Shown here: piece after piece, positions 41,710 to 50,190 of the stretch
Numbering within the stretch: the first letter of the stretch is position 1
How the letters are laid out: the number at the start of each line of letters is the position of its first letter
Origin: an uncultured Blautia sp.
Lineage (GTDB): Bacteria; Bacillota; Clostridia; Lachnospirales; Lachnospiraceae
NCBI RefSeq assembly: GCF_937880195.1
Contig: NZ_CALFLA010000004.1
Location: forward strand, 1-64,000
DNA: 64,000 nt
Direction: 5' to 3'
Made by a program: the position numbers and the translations under genes
The notes under the pieces: model-generated
What the model was told of the DNA's origin: nothing
Databases searched by the model: none
What the model saw: the letters and a program-made list of their open reading frames with translations, nothing else

Positions 41710-44469
41710 ATGGGAAATACATCCGAAAATCAAAAGAAACAATCGGATAAAACTTCATTAAAACATATATGCGCAGGGATTCTCGCCCATGTAGACGCAG
41801 GCAAAACAACCCTTTCCGAGGGTCTTCTTTATCTTTGCGGAGAAATAAGAAAGCTGGGAAGGGTAGATCATGGGGACGCGTTTCTGGATACTTATGAGCT
41901 GGAAAAAGAAAGAGGAATTACTATTTTTTCCAAACAGGCAGTTTTAAAAACAGAAAATATGGAGATCACCCTTCTTGATACGCCGGGACATGTGGATTTC
42001 TCGGCAGAGATGGAACGGACGCTGCAGGTTCTGGATTATGCTATATTGGTCATCAATGGAATGGACGGAGTGCAGAGCCATACCATGACGCTTTGGAGAC
42101 TGCTGGAAAGATATGAGATCCCTGTTTTTATTTTTATAAATAAAATGGATCAGCAGGGGACAGACAGAGAAGCCATTTTGGAAGAATTAAAAAAGAGGCT
42201 GAATGAGAACTGTCTGGACTTTGGACATATGGATGGAGAAGGGACGGAAAAAGAGGAGCTTATGGAAAGTCTTGCCGTATGCGAGGAGGGACTTTTGGAA
42301 AACTATCTGGAAACAGGAGAGGTGGAGCATGGGGAGATCTGCCGTCTGATCGCAGAGCGAAAAGTCTTTCCCTGCTGGTTTGGTTCCGCTTTAAAAATGC
42401 AGGGGGTACAGGAGCTGTTAAGGGCGCTGGAAAATTATACAGTACAAAAATCATACCCAGAGGAGTTTGGCGCAAAGGTTTTTAAGATTGCCCGTGATCC
42501 TTCTGGGAACCGTCTGACGTATTTGAAGGTGACAGGAGGAAACCTGAAAGTAAAAACACTTCTGGGAGAAGAAAAGATCGATCAGCTTCGTATATATTCA
42601 GGCGCAAAATATGAGACTGCAGCACAGATAGAGGCAGGAGGAGTCTGCGCCGTTACCGGGCTGTCCAAAACATATCCGGGACAGGGGCTTGGGATAGAAA
42701 CAGAATCCAAAATGCCTGTACTGGAGCCGGTTTTGAACTATCAGATTATTTTTCCAAAGGACTGCGATCCCCACAGGATGCTCCAGAATTTAAAAGAGCT
42801 GGAGGAGGAAGAACCCCAGCTTCATATCATATGGGACAAAAGTCTTGGCGAAGTTCACGCCCAGCTTATGGGGGAGGTACAGACCGAAATCCTGAAAACA
42901 ATGATCTGGGACCGTTTTCATGTGACTGTGGAATTTGGATCGGGAAATATTGTTTATAAAGAGACTGTTGCAGAGCCAGTAGAGGGCGTGGGACATTTTG
43001 AACCTCTGCGTCATTATGCAGAGGTACATCTTCTCATAGAGCCGGGAGAACCGGGAAGCGGATGTCAGTTTTTTACTGCATGCAGCGAAGACGTTCTTGC
43101 ACGGAACTGGCAAAGACTGATCCTTACTCATTTGGAAGAAAGAGAACATCCAGGCGTACTTACCGGATCTGTTCTAACAGACGTACAGATCACTCTTCTT
43201 ACAGGAAAGGCCCACACCAAGCACACAGAGGGCGGCGATTTTCGGCAGGCTACCTACAGGGCGGTGCGCCAGGGATTAAAAAAAGCCAAAAATATACTTT
43301 TGGAGCCTTATTATGAATTTAGACTGGAGGTTCCGTCAGAAATGATCGGACGGGCCATGTCGGATATTCAGCAGATGCAGGGAAGTTTTGAGCCGCCGGA
43401 AACAGATGGGGAGACTTCGGTCCTTACCGGAACAGCGGCAGTTTCCAAGATGCGTGATTATCAGAAACAGGTGGTTTCTTATACAAGCGGACGGGGCAGA
43501 CTTTTTTGCAGTCTGAAAGGCTACGCTCCCTGTAAAAATCAGGAGGCAGTGGTACAGGCAGTGGGTTATGATTCAGAGAGGGATCTGGAAAATCCTACAG
43601 GATCTGTATTTTGCGCTCATGGAGCAGGCTTTGTGGTGCCGTGGGATCAGGTGGAAGAATATATGCATCTGGACAGCGGAATTGATGTGAAAAAGATTTC
43701 GGAAAATGGGGAAACCTGGTATGAGTTTCAGGAGGAAGAAGAGAACAGCGGGCAGATACAGCCTTCAAAAAAGATTGGAAAGGGATATTCCTACAGCGGA
43801 AGCTATGAGGATGAAATGGAACTGCAGGCAATCTTTGAAAGAACCTTCGGCCCGGTAAAAAGAGACAGGGCCATGTATGCTTCCAGGACCACAGTGGGAA
43901 GCCAGAGGGAAACAGTTCGTTATCGTCCCGGCAAACCCAAAAAAGAGGAGTATCTCCTGGTAGACGGATACAATATTGTTTTTGCCTGGGAGGAGCTTAG
44001 AGAGCTTGCCAAAGAAAATATCCATGCAGCCTGCGACAAGCTGATGGATATTTTAAGCGATTATCAGGGCTACAGAGGATGTACGCTGATTCTTGTATTC
44101 GACGCTTATAAAGTAGAAGGACACAGAGAGGAAGTAATTCCCTATCATAATATTTATGTGGTATATACCCGGGAGGCAGAGACGGCAGACCAGTATATTG
44201 AAAAAACAGTTCACAGGATCGGCCGCCAGTATCAGGTAACAGTTGCCACTTCTGACGGGCTGGAGCAAATGATCATCCTGGGCCAGGGAGCTCAGAGACT
44301 TTCCGCTATTGGTCTTAAAAAAGAGATCGAGGATGCTAAGAAAAATGGAAAACAGGACTGGAGAGAACGGCGGCAGAGCAGCAAAACATACCTGTTTGAT
44401 AATGTTTCAGAAGAGCTTTCGGCGCATCTGGAAAAGATCAGAACAGGAAAAGACGAGGAACTTCTGTGA
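41710..44469 (+). CDS. Tet(M)/EF-G-like translational GTPase fused to a YacP/Rae1-type NYN ribonuclease domain
   Basis: 919 aa. The N-terminal ~650 residues match ribosomal-protection GTPases: G1 AHVDAGKTT (26-34), G2 region RGITI, G3 DTPGHVDF, G4 NKMD, then EF-G-like domains II-V. From about residue 745 a second domain begins with EEYLLVDGYNIVFAWEEL and continues with LILVFDAYK, ETADQYIEKTVH and VATSDGLEQMII. These are the acidic metal-binding positions of the NYN fold in YacP (Rae1), an endonuclease that cuts mRNA in the ribosomal A site. Tet(M) is about 640 aa and has no such extension. Probable role: a ribosome-clearing factor acting on stalled or drug-bound ribosomes. Tetracycline resistance is not established. 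Confidence 0.88.
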   Translation: MGNTSENQKKQSDKTSLKHICAGILAHVDAGKTTLSEGLLYLCGEIRKLGRVDHGDAFLDTYELEKERGITIFSKQAVLKTENMEITLLDTPGHVDFSAEMERTLQVLDYAILVINGMDGVQSHTMTLWRLLERYEIPVFIFINKMDQQGTDREAILEELKKRLNENCLDFGHMDGEGTEKEELMESLAVCEEGLLENYLETGEVEHGEICRLIAERKVFPCWFGSALKMQGVQELLRALENYTVQKSYPEEFGAKVFKIARDPSGNRLTYLKVTGGNLKVKTLLGEEKIDQLRIYSGAKYETAAQIEAGGVCAVTGLSKTYPGQGLGIETESKMPVLEPVLNYQIIFPKDCDPHRMLQNLKELEEEEPQLHIIWDKSLGEVHAQLMGEVQTEILKTMIWDRFHVTVEFGSGNIVYKETVAEPVEGVGHFEPLRHYAEVHLLIEPGEPGSGCQFFTACSEDVLARNWQRLILTHLEEREHPGVLTGSVLTDVQITLLTGKAHTKHTEGGDFRQATYRAVRQGLKKAKNILLEPYYEFRLEVPSEMIGRAMSDIQQMQGSFEPPETDGETSVLTGTAAVSKMRDYQKQVVSYTSGRGRLFCSLKGYAPCKNQEAVVQAVGYDSERDLENPTGSVFCAHGAGFVVPWDQVEEYMHLDSGIDVKKISENGETWYEFQEEEENSGQIQPSKKIGKGYSYSGSYEDEMELQAIFERTFGPVKRDRAMYASRTTVGSQRETVRYRPGKPKKEEYLLVDGYNIVFAWEELRELAKENIHAACDKLMDILSDYQGYRGCTLILVFDAYKVEGHREEVIPYHNIYVVYTREAETADQYIEKTVHRIGRQYQVTVATSDGLEQMIILGQGAQRLSAIGLKKEIEDAKKNGKQDWRERRQSSKTYLFDNVSEELSAHLEKIRTGKDEELL

Positions 44470-44498
44470 TAAACGTTTCAAAAGGAAAGGAGATAATA

Positions 44499-45407
44499 AT
44501 GATCTGTACAGTAACCTTTAATCCATCTCTGGACTATATCGTAGACGTAGAAAATTTCAGGCTTGGTCTGACTAACCGTACCAGCGCAGAACAAATACTT
44601 CCAGGGGGAAAGGGGATCAATGTATCTACGGTTCTTATGAACCTGGGAATCCCCAGTACAGCTCTTGGGTTTATGGGCGGTTTTACCGGAGAGGAGCTGG
44701 TCAAAAGACTGAAAGAAATGGGCGTAGAATCTGACTTTATACAGATTCCAGATGGGCTGACCAGAATCAACGTAAAACTGAAATCCATTGACGGCACAGA
44801 AATTAACGGAGCCGGACCCATGATCGGCAGGGAACAGACAGAGGAGCTTATGAAAAAGCTGGATGGCCTTAAGAAGGGAGACATACTGTTTCTGGCAGGA
44901 AGTATTCCATCCGGTATGCCGGAGGATATGTATGAAAGGATCATGAAGCGCCTGGATGGAAAAGGGATCATAACAGTGGTGGACGCTTCCAGAGATCTTC
45001 TTGTAAATGTTTTAAAATATCATCCCTTTCTTATTAAGCCAAATAACCATGAGCTTGGAGAGATTTTTGGAGTGGAACTGAACACAAGAGAAGATGTGAT
45101 TCCCTATGGAAAGAAGCTGCAGGAAATGGGAGCAGAGAACGTTTTGATCTCCATGGCAGGAGAAGGCGCGGTTCTTATTGCGCAAAACGGAGAAATCTAT
45201 AAAAAGCCTGCTCCAGAGGGCAGGCTTGTAAACGCAGTAGGCGCCGGAGATTCCATGGCGGCCGGATTTATGGCAGGATGGATGGAAAAAAAAGATTATT
45301 GCCATGCTTTTTATATGGGAATCGCGGCAGGAAGCGCCAGCGCGTTTTCTGAAAACCTGGCCACAGGAGAAGAGATCAAGGCAGTTTATTGTCAGGTGGC
45401 GCCATAA
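44499..45407 (+). CDS. 1-phosphofructokinase-type sugar kinase (PfkB family)
   Basis: 302 aa from the ATG at 44499 (AAAGGAG upstream). PfkB-family motifs are present: the N-terminal CTVTFNPSLDYIV, substrate-binding GGKGINVSTVLMNLG (about residues 35-49), and ATP-site AVGAGDSMAAGFMAGW with the catalytic Asp (about 250). TFNPSLD and the overall length fit FruK/LacC-type phosphosugar kinases. Without fru or lac genes nearby the substrate (fructose 1-phosphate or tagatose 6-phosphate) cannot be fixed. Its tail overlaps the convergent LysR gene by 16 bp. Confidence 0.9.
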   Translation: MICTVTFNPSLDYIVDVENFRLGLTNRTSAEQILPGGKGINVSTVLMNLGIPSTALGFMGGFTGEELVKRLKEMGVESDFIQIPDGLTRINVKLKSIDGTEINGAGPMIGREQTEELMKKLDGLKKGDILFLAGSIPSGMPEDMYERIMKRLDGKGIITVVDASRDLLVNVLKYHPFLIKPNNHELGEIFGVELNTREDVIPYGKKLQEMGAENVLISMAGEGAVLIAQNGEIYKKPAPEGRLVNAVGAGDSMAAGFMAGWMEKKDYCHAFYMGIAAGSASAFSENLATGEEIKAVYCQVAP

Positions 45408-46288
45408 AAGCTCTGAGTAAACTGGATGAATTGCCTTACATGAGGTTTCAGGATCCGGTTTCTGCTGTATACAATATAAAAATTCCTTCGGCTCTCTGTG
45501 TCGCCGAGGGGAAAAATGAGAATCTGTTTTGTTCCTGCAAGATCCTGTACAGAACGAGCGGAAAGTATGGAGATACCAAGTCCGTTGACAATGGATTGCT
45601 TAATACTTTCCAGATCGTTCATTCTTGCGATCACATTGAGATCTGAAGGGGCGATACCGGATTTTTCCAGAAAAAAATCCATTTCTTTTTTTGTTCCAGA
45701 GCCTTTTTCACGGACTATCATAGGTTCCCTTATCAGCTCCTCCAAAGTGGCGTTCTTCTCTTTCAGCTTAAGATAGTGAGGCGTTACAGGGGCGGCGATC
45801 AAAAGAGAATCTTGACAGAAGGGGATATAACAGCAGTCGTCCTTTTCAATATACTGTCCTACCAGGCCAAGATCCACGCTTCCGTCAATTACCTTCTGGA
45901 TAGCCTCCGCGCTGTCAGACTGGAGAGAATGAAAGTATACGTCAGGACAGATTTTTCCAAAGCCTGCCAGAAGCTCAGGAAGCAGATAAGAAGAGGGAAT
46001 GGTAGAGGCGCTGAGATCAATAATGTGTTTTTTTGATCCGGTAAAATCCTCCAGAAGATTATTTCGTATATGAAGGATGCGCACTGCGCTGTCATAAAGC
46101 TGATAGCCTTTTGTAGTGATCGTAAGTTTTTTGGTGGTGCGTATGATCAGCTTTACTTTCAGTTCGTTTTCCAGAGCCCGGATATGGGCGCTGATGGTAG
46201 GCTGGGTCAGATAAAGACGGCGGGCAGCTTCAGAAAAACTGCCGTAATCTACTACAGCGGCAAAAGCCTCCAGTTGTTTAAAATCCAT
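45392..46288 (-). CDS. LysR-family regulator of selenium/sulfur-trafficking genes
   Basis: 298 aa. The N-terminal helix-turn-helix (MDFKQLEAFAAVVDYGSFSEAARRLYLTQPTISAHI, split over residues 1-36) and the LysR effector domain are complete. It is similar in type to CysL/CysB-like regulators and to the LysR proteins found with selenium-metabolism genes. It lies 12 nt downstream of the cysteine desulfurase on the same strand, so the two form an operon. That operon is divergent from yedE, suggesting control of both units through the 198-bp intergenic region. Confidence 0.88.
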   Translation of the reverse strand: MDFKQLEAFAAVVDYGSFSEAARRLYLTQPTISAHIRALENELKVKLIIRTTKKLTITTKGYQLYDSAVRILHIRNNLLEDFTGSKKHIIDLSASTIPSSYLLPELLAGFGKICPDVYFHSLQSDSAEAIQKVIDGSVDLGLVGQYIEKDDCCYIPFCQDSLLIAAPVTPHYLKLKEKNATLEELIREPMIVREKGSGTKKEMDFFLEKSGIAPSDLNVIARMNDLESIKQSIVNGLGISILSARSVQDLAGTKQILIFPLGDTESRRNFYIVYSRNRILKPHVRQFIQFTQSFYGAT

Positions 46289-46300
46289 AAATACCTCCTA

Positions 46301-47488
46301 CTAGGAAAGTCCGGTAATGTCCATAAGAGCAGAAAGGGCAGATCGGACTTCTTCTTTTGTGTTTTGGGCGCCAAAGGAAAAGCGGATGGTTCCCTGAGGG
46401 TAGGTTCCAAGAGTTTTGTGAGCAGAGGGCGCGCAGTGAAGCCCTACCCGAGTCATGATCCCATAATCGGAATCCAGGCGAAAGGCAGCCTCAGCCATAT
46501 CAATTTGTGGCGTCTGGATGGAAACCACAGCGCACCGTGTGGCCTGATCCAGACCATGGGGGCAGTCTGTTCTTCCAAGGATCCTGATATGTTTTTCTTC
46601 CGGGTCCATGGATTTTAGCTCCTGGATGAAATATCCGGTGAGTTCCATTTCATGGATGAAATTTTTTGGAGAACACATCAGATCCGGACAGGAAAGGGCA
46701 GCGTGAAGACCAAGAATACCGGGGATGTTTGGGGTTCCCGGCTCAAAGCGGTCAGGCATAAAATCAGGGATCTCTTCTGTATGGGAAATGCTTCCTGTAC
46801 CTCCGCTGAGAAGAGGCGTGATTTCCGGAACAAGAGCTTCCCGTACAAGAAAACCGCCGATTCCCTGAGGCCCCCGAAGCCCTTTATGCCCGGTAAAGGC
46901 AAGCGCGTCTATGTGACAGGCTTCCATATCTATGGGAAGGACGCCTGCTGTCTGGGCCGTATCAAGGATAAAGAGAATCCTGTGTTTTTTACAGAAATCT
47001 CCGATCTTTTTAACAGGCATCAGAGTACCGCAGACGTTGGAACCATGAAGACATACAAAAAGACGGGTATTGGGTCGGATAAGAGTTTCGGCCTGATCCA
47101 GAAGAAGATTTCCAAAGGTATCGCAGGGAACCCGGTCAAAAGAAATTCCTGTATGGCTTAACTGTACCAGAGGGCGCATAACGGCGTTGTGTTCCATGGA
47201 ACTTACCAGAACATGATCTTCGGGGCGGAGAATACCTTTTAAAAGAATATTCAGACTTGATGTAACGTTTGCTGTAAAAATAACATTCCGGCTTTTGTCT
47301 GGAAAATGAAAAAGCTGTTTTAACTGCTCTCTTGTTTCAAAAATCTGCTCTTCAACAGAAAAAGCAGAATCATAGCTTCCACGGTTGATATTTACTGCAT
47401 CATTGGACAGATAACAAAAGACTGCCTCTGCAACGCCGGGGGCCTTGGGGCAGGAAGTGCTGGCCTGATCCAGATATATTTTTTTCAT
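46301..47488 (-). CDS. Cysteine desulfurase-family PLP enzyme (selenium/sulfur donor)
   Basis: 395 aa from the ATG at 47488; a longer frame to 47536 has poorer support. Class V aminotransferase fold: YLDQASTSCPKAPGV at the start, the PLP lysine in DALAFTGHKGLRGPQG (about residue 200) and the catalytic cysteine in TRVGLHCAPSAHKTLG (about residue 356). This HCAP form is typical of the CsdA-like subfamily seen beside YedE/YedF genes. It would remove sulfur or selenium from (seleno)cysteine and pass it to the small carriers encoded divergently. Confidence 0.9.
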   Translation of the reverse strand: MKKIYLDQASTSCPKAPGVAEAVFCYLSNDAVNINRGSYDSAFSVEEQIFETREQLKQLFHFPDKSRNVIFTANVTSSLNILLKGILRPEDHVLVSSMEHNAVMRPLVQLSHTGISFDRVPCDTFGNLLLDQAETLIRPNTRLFVCLHGSNVCGTLMPVKKIGDFCKKHRILFILDTAQTAGVLPIDMEACHIDALAFTGHKGLRGPQGIGGFLVREALVPEITPLLSGGTGSISHTEEIPDFMPDRFEPGTPNIPGILGLHAALSCPDLMCSPKNFIHEMELTGYFIQELKSMDPEEKHIRILGRTDCPHGLDQATRCAVVSIQTPQIDMAEAAFRLDSDYGIMTRVGLHCAPSAHKTLGTYPQGTIRFSFGAQNTKEEVRSALSALMDITGLS

Positions 47489-47583
47489 GATGTTTCTTAT
47501 CCTTTCCTGAGATAGCATAAGTTTACTATAACACAATATATTGAAAGAATCTATAAATAACCTAAAAAAGTAACTATAATTAA

Positions 47584-47664
47584 TTGGTAAAAAAATATAA
47601 AAAATGGTATGATTTTAATGTACGAAATATGCGTTTGCTACAATAATGACAGAATAAAACGCAT
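47584..47664 (+). promoter_or_regulatory. yedE promoter and inverted repeat
   Basis: TTGGTA (47584-47589), an 18-bp spacer and TATGAT (47608-47613) form a fair promoter. Downstream, ATGCGTTT (47629-47636) and AAACGCAT (47657-47664) are an exact inverted repeat with a 20-bp spacer. It would be transcribed and could fold, or it could be bound by the LysR protein. GGAGG precedes the ATG at 47687. Confidence 0.4.
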
Positions 47665-47686
47665 AGGGAAAAGGAGGAAATAACAG

Positions 47687-48760
47687 ATGAAAAACGAGAA
47701 AAAAGCCATTGTGGCAGCAGGGCTTGTGATCGGTGTGATCTCAGCTTTGCTGGTATTTTTTGGCAATCCGGTAAATATGGGATTTTGTATCGCATGTTTC
47801 CTGAGAGATACTTCAGGAGCTTTAGGATTCCATGCAGCCCCGGTAGTGCAGTACATACGTCCAGAGATTATCGGACTGGTACTTGGAGCCTGCATCATGG
47901 CTATGGTGTCAGGAGAGTTTAAAGCAAGAGGCGGTTCCGCCCCTGTTACCAGATTTATCCTTGCTGTGTTTGTAATGATCGGCTGCCTGATGTTCCTGGG
48001 CTGTCCTTTCCGTATGATCCTGAGACTGGCAGGAGGAGACGGAAATGCAATTTTAGGTCTTGTGGGATTTGCTCTTGGTATTCTTGCAGGAGTATTTTTC
48101 CTGAAAAGAGGATATACGCTGAAACGTTCTTATAAGATGCCCGCGCTGGAAGGACAGCTTTTCCCGGCGCTTCAGATCGTATTTCTGATCCTTCTGATCG
48201 CTGCTCCGGCATTTATTCATTTTTCCAAAGAAGGTCCGGGATCTCTTCATGCGCCGATCTGGATCGCTCTGGCGGCCGGTCTGATCGTAGGAGCCCTTGC
48301 TCAGAAAACACGCCTCTGTATGGTTGGCGGTATCCGCGACGCAGTTCTTTTCCGTGAGTGGAAGCTTCTGATGGGTTTTGTGGCTATTTTTGCCAGCGCT
48401 CTTGTAATGAACTTTATTCTTGGCGCTGTAACAGGAACTCCGTTCTTTAATCCTGGGTTTGCAGGACAGCCTGTTGCTCATACAGACGGCTTATGGAACG
48501 CTCTTGGAATGCTTCTGGCAGGATTTGGCTGCGTACTTCTTGGAGGCTGTCCGCTTCGTCAGCTTGTGCTTTCCGGCGAGGGAAATACAGACTCTGCCAT
48601 TACTGTTATGGGTCTGATGGTTGGAGCGGCTGTGGCTCACAACTTTGGACTTGCATCTTCTGGAGAAGGCCCTACAGCTAACGGAAAGATTGCCGTTATC
48701 ATTGGAATTGCAGTGGTAACAGTGATCGCTTTTATGAATTCAAGAAAAAAAGCAGATTAA
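47687..48760 (+). CDS. yedE: YedE-type selenium/sulfur transport membrane protein
   Basis: 357 aa with about nine or ten membrane helices and a duplicated YeeE/YedE domain. The conserved intramembrane cysteines are visible: MGFCIACF (about 32-37), LGCPFR (about 104-109), TRLCMVGG (about 208-213) and LGGCPLRQ (about 285-292). The form is that of YedE proteins associated with selenium metabolism; related YeeE proteins carry thiosulfate. It is followed by a TusA-like carrier and DUF3343, an arrangement consistent with uptake and hand-over of reduced selenium or sulfur. Confidence 0.9.
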   Translation: MKNEKKAIVAAGLVIGVISALLVFFGNPVNMGFCIACFLRDTSGALGFHAAPVVQYIRPEIIGLVLGACIMAMVSGEFKARGGSAPVTRFILAVFVMIGCLMFLGCPFRMILRLAGGDGNAILGLVGFALGILAGVFFLKRGYTLKRSYKMPALEGQLFPALQIVFLILLIAAPAFIHFSKEGPGSLHAPIWIALAAGLIVGALAQKTRLCMVGGIRDAVLFREWKLLMGFVAIFASALVMNFILGAVTGTPFFNPGFAGQPVAHTDGLWNALGMLLAGFGCVLLGGCPLRQLVLSGEGNTDSAITVMGLMVGAAVAHNFGLASSGEGPTANGKIAVIIGIAVVTVIAFMNSRKKAD

Positions 48761-48791
48761 AGATTATTTCATAAGAAAAGAGGAAAAAGAC

Positions 48792-48998
48792 ATGAAACAG
48801 GTAGACGCAAGAGGATTATCCTGCCCGGAACCGGTAATTATGACAAAAAATGCCCTGGCCTCCAATGAGGCGGCATATGAGGTTCTGGTGGATAACATTA
48901 CTGCAAAAGAAAACGTAACAAGATTTGCCACACATCAGGGCTATCAGGTAAAGGCAGAAGAGAAGGGCGAAGATTTCCTGCTTCGCATTACAAAATGA
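48792..48998 (+). CDS. TusA/YedF-like sulfur- or selenium-carrier protein
   Basis: 68 aa, a single SirA/TusA domain: VDARGLSCPEPVIMTKNAL carries the CPxP motif (Cys11) that forms the persulfide or perselenide. Full YedF proteins have an additional C-terminal domain which is missing here, so only the carrier half is present. The stop overlaps the DUF3343 start by 4 nt. A GAAAAGAGGAAAAAG region upstream of the ATG is the ribosome-binding site. Confidence 0.92.
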   Translation: MKQVDARGLSCPEPVIMTKNALASNEAAYEVLVDNITAKENVTRFATHQGYQVKAEEKGEDFLLRITK

Positions 48999-49246
48999 CA
49001 GAGTATATTGCAACTTTTTATTCTCATTACGGCGCAGTATGTTTTAAGAAAAATTGTGAAAAACTGGGAATCGGCACAAAGATCATGCCGGTTCCCAGAA
49101 ATTTAAGCTCATCCTGCGGAACCTGCGTCAGGTTCTGGATGGAAAAAGAGTTTGAAGAGGTTTCTCTGGAACTGAACGAAGAGATTGAACAGATCGTTCA
49201 GGTATGCGGCGAAGGCTACAGAGAGATCTACCGTGTGGAGGAATGA
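48995..49246 (+). CDS. DUF3343 Se/S-carrier-like protein
   Basis: 83 aa, matching the small DUF3343 family regarded as putative Se/S carriers. The invariant cysteine motif is visible as SSSCGTCVRF (Cys42 and Cys45), with two further cysteines at about positions 16 and 21. Together with the desulfurase, YedE and TusA-like protein it completes a trafficking module. selD and selenocysteine-insertion genes are not in the window, so whether selenium or sulfur is carried remains open. Its last 19 nt overlap the convergent permease remnant. Confidence 0.88.
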   Translation: MTEYIATFYSHYGAVCFKKNCEKLGIGTKIMPVPRNLSSSCGTCVRFWMEKEFEEVSLELNEEIEQIVQVCGEGYREIYRVEE

Positions 49247-49524
49247 ATCTCAAGCTGTCGGCGAAGCCCGGAAAGAGTTTTTAAAAATACAGCATAAAAG
49301 AGAAGGGCGATCACAGCGATCACTTCCAGACATACCAGGAATCCGGCGATCTCCGATTGTGTATAGCGGTTGTCATTGGCATACAGCATCATTTCATAGA
49401 GAAGGACCATACAGCTCATTCCCACAACAGCCGGAATCTTAAAGACAGAACCGGCCTGACGGCGAAGCTCCCGGCTGAGATATTCGGGAGAAGCTCCAAG
49501 ACGCTTCAGATCATAAAATACATG
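49228..49524 (-). pseudogene. C-terminal fragment of an FtsX-type ABC permease
   Basis: About 95 codons on the minus strand read as the end of a Bce-like permease: YDLKRLGASPEYLSREL, then two hydrophobic helices (VGMSCMVLLYEMMLY and GFLVCLEVIAVIALLFYAVF) and a basic end. Upstream of YDLKRLG the open frame continues only as the antisense of the kinase fragment, so the first several hundred residues are missing. The break at about 49520-49528 coincides with the break in the opposite-strand kinase fragment. Confidence 0.6.
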
Positions 49525-50190
49525 GTAGTTCTGGCAAAGCAGCAGAAAATGAAGGAAGACGCGCTTTTGGCGGCACAGAACGTTCAATATTATCAGACAA
49601 TGGAAAAACAGCATTTTGAGGTAAGGCGTCTGAAACATGATATGGTAAATCATCTTCAGGCGGCGCTGGGACTTCCTGAGAACCAGAGAGAAAAGTATTT
49701 AAGGGAACTTCTGAAAGCTCCTGTTTTTTCCCAGACATTAAAATACTGCGGGGACAATACAGTAAATATTATCCTCAGCGCAAAAGCCGCAGCCATGGAG
49801 CAGAAGAATATAGAGTTTCATGTTCTGGCAGACATCCCAGAGGAGCTTCCCATGGAAAAACCGGATATCAGCGCAGTTTTGGGAAACGCCCTGGATAATG
49901 CCATAGAAGCCGTTGAAAAACTTCCGAAAGAAAAGAGAAGGATTTCGCTGGAAATCCGATGCGCCCGCGGAATCCTTGCTTCTGCTCTGAGAAACCCCAG
50001 AAAGCTGGAAGAAGGGGCAGGGAAACAGGATTTCCCCGGCACTATAAAACCGGATAAAACCTCCCATGGACTGGGGCTTTTAAGTATTCGGACAGTCCTT
50101 AAAAAATATGACGGGATCATGGAACTGAGACAGGAGGCAGAAGAGGTCTGCCTGTTTATCTATTGCCACATGAAGAATAATCATAAATAA
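49522..50190 (+). pseudogene. 5'-truncated GHKL/AgrC-like sensor kinase
   Basis: About 222 codons from the ATG at 49522 encode only the cytoplasmic part of an AgrC-type kinase: phosphoacceptor helix (FEVRRLKHDMVNHLQ, histidine about residue 46), N-box LGNALDNAIEAVEKLP and a late G-box HGLGLLSIRTVLKKYDG. The membrane sensor domain is absent and no ribosome-binding site precedes the ATG. The G1 motif (DNG-x-G) normally seen between these boxes is also missing; RCARGILASAL stands there and an insert follows. It begins exactly where the minus-strand permease fragment breaks off, so a deletion probably removed both 5' ends. Confidence 0.65.

Noticed and set aside
41710..44469. Annotation as an acquired tetracycline-resistance gene (tetM/tetO/tetW)
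   Set aside because: The protein is 919 aa with a C-terminal nuclease-like domain and only family-level resemblance to Tet(M). No transposon or conjugative-element sequences flank it, so resistance should not be assumed.
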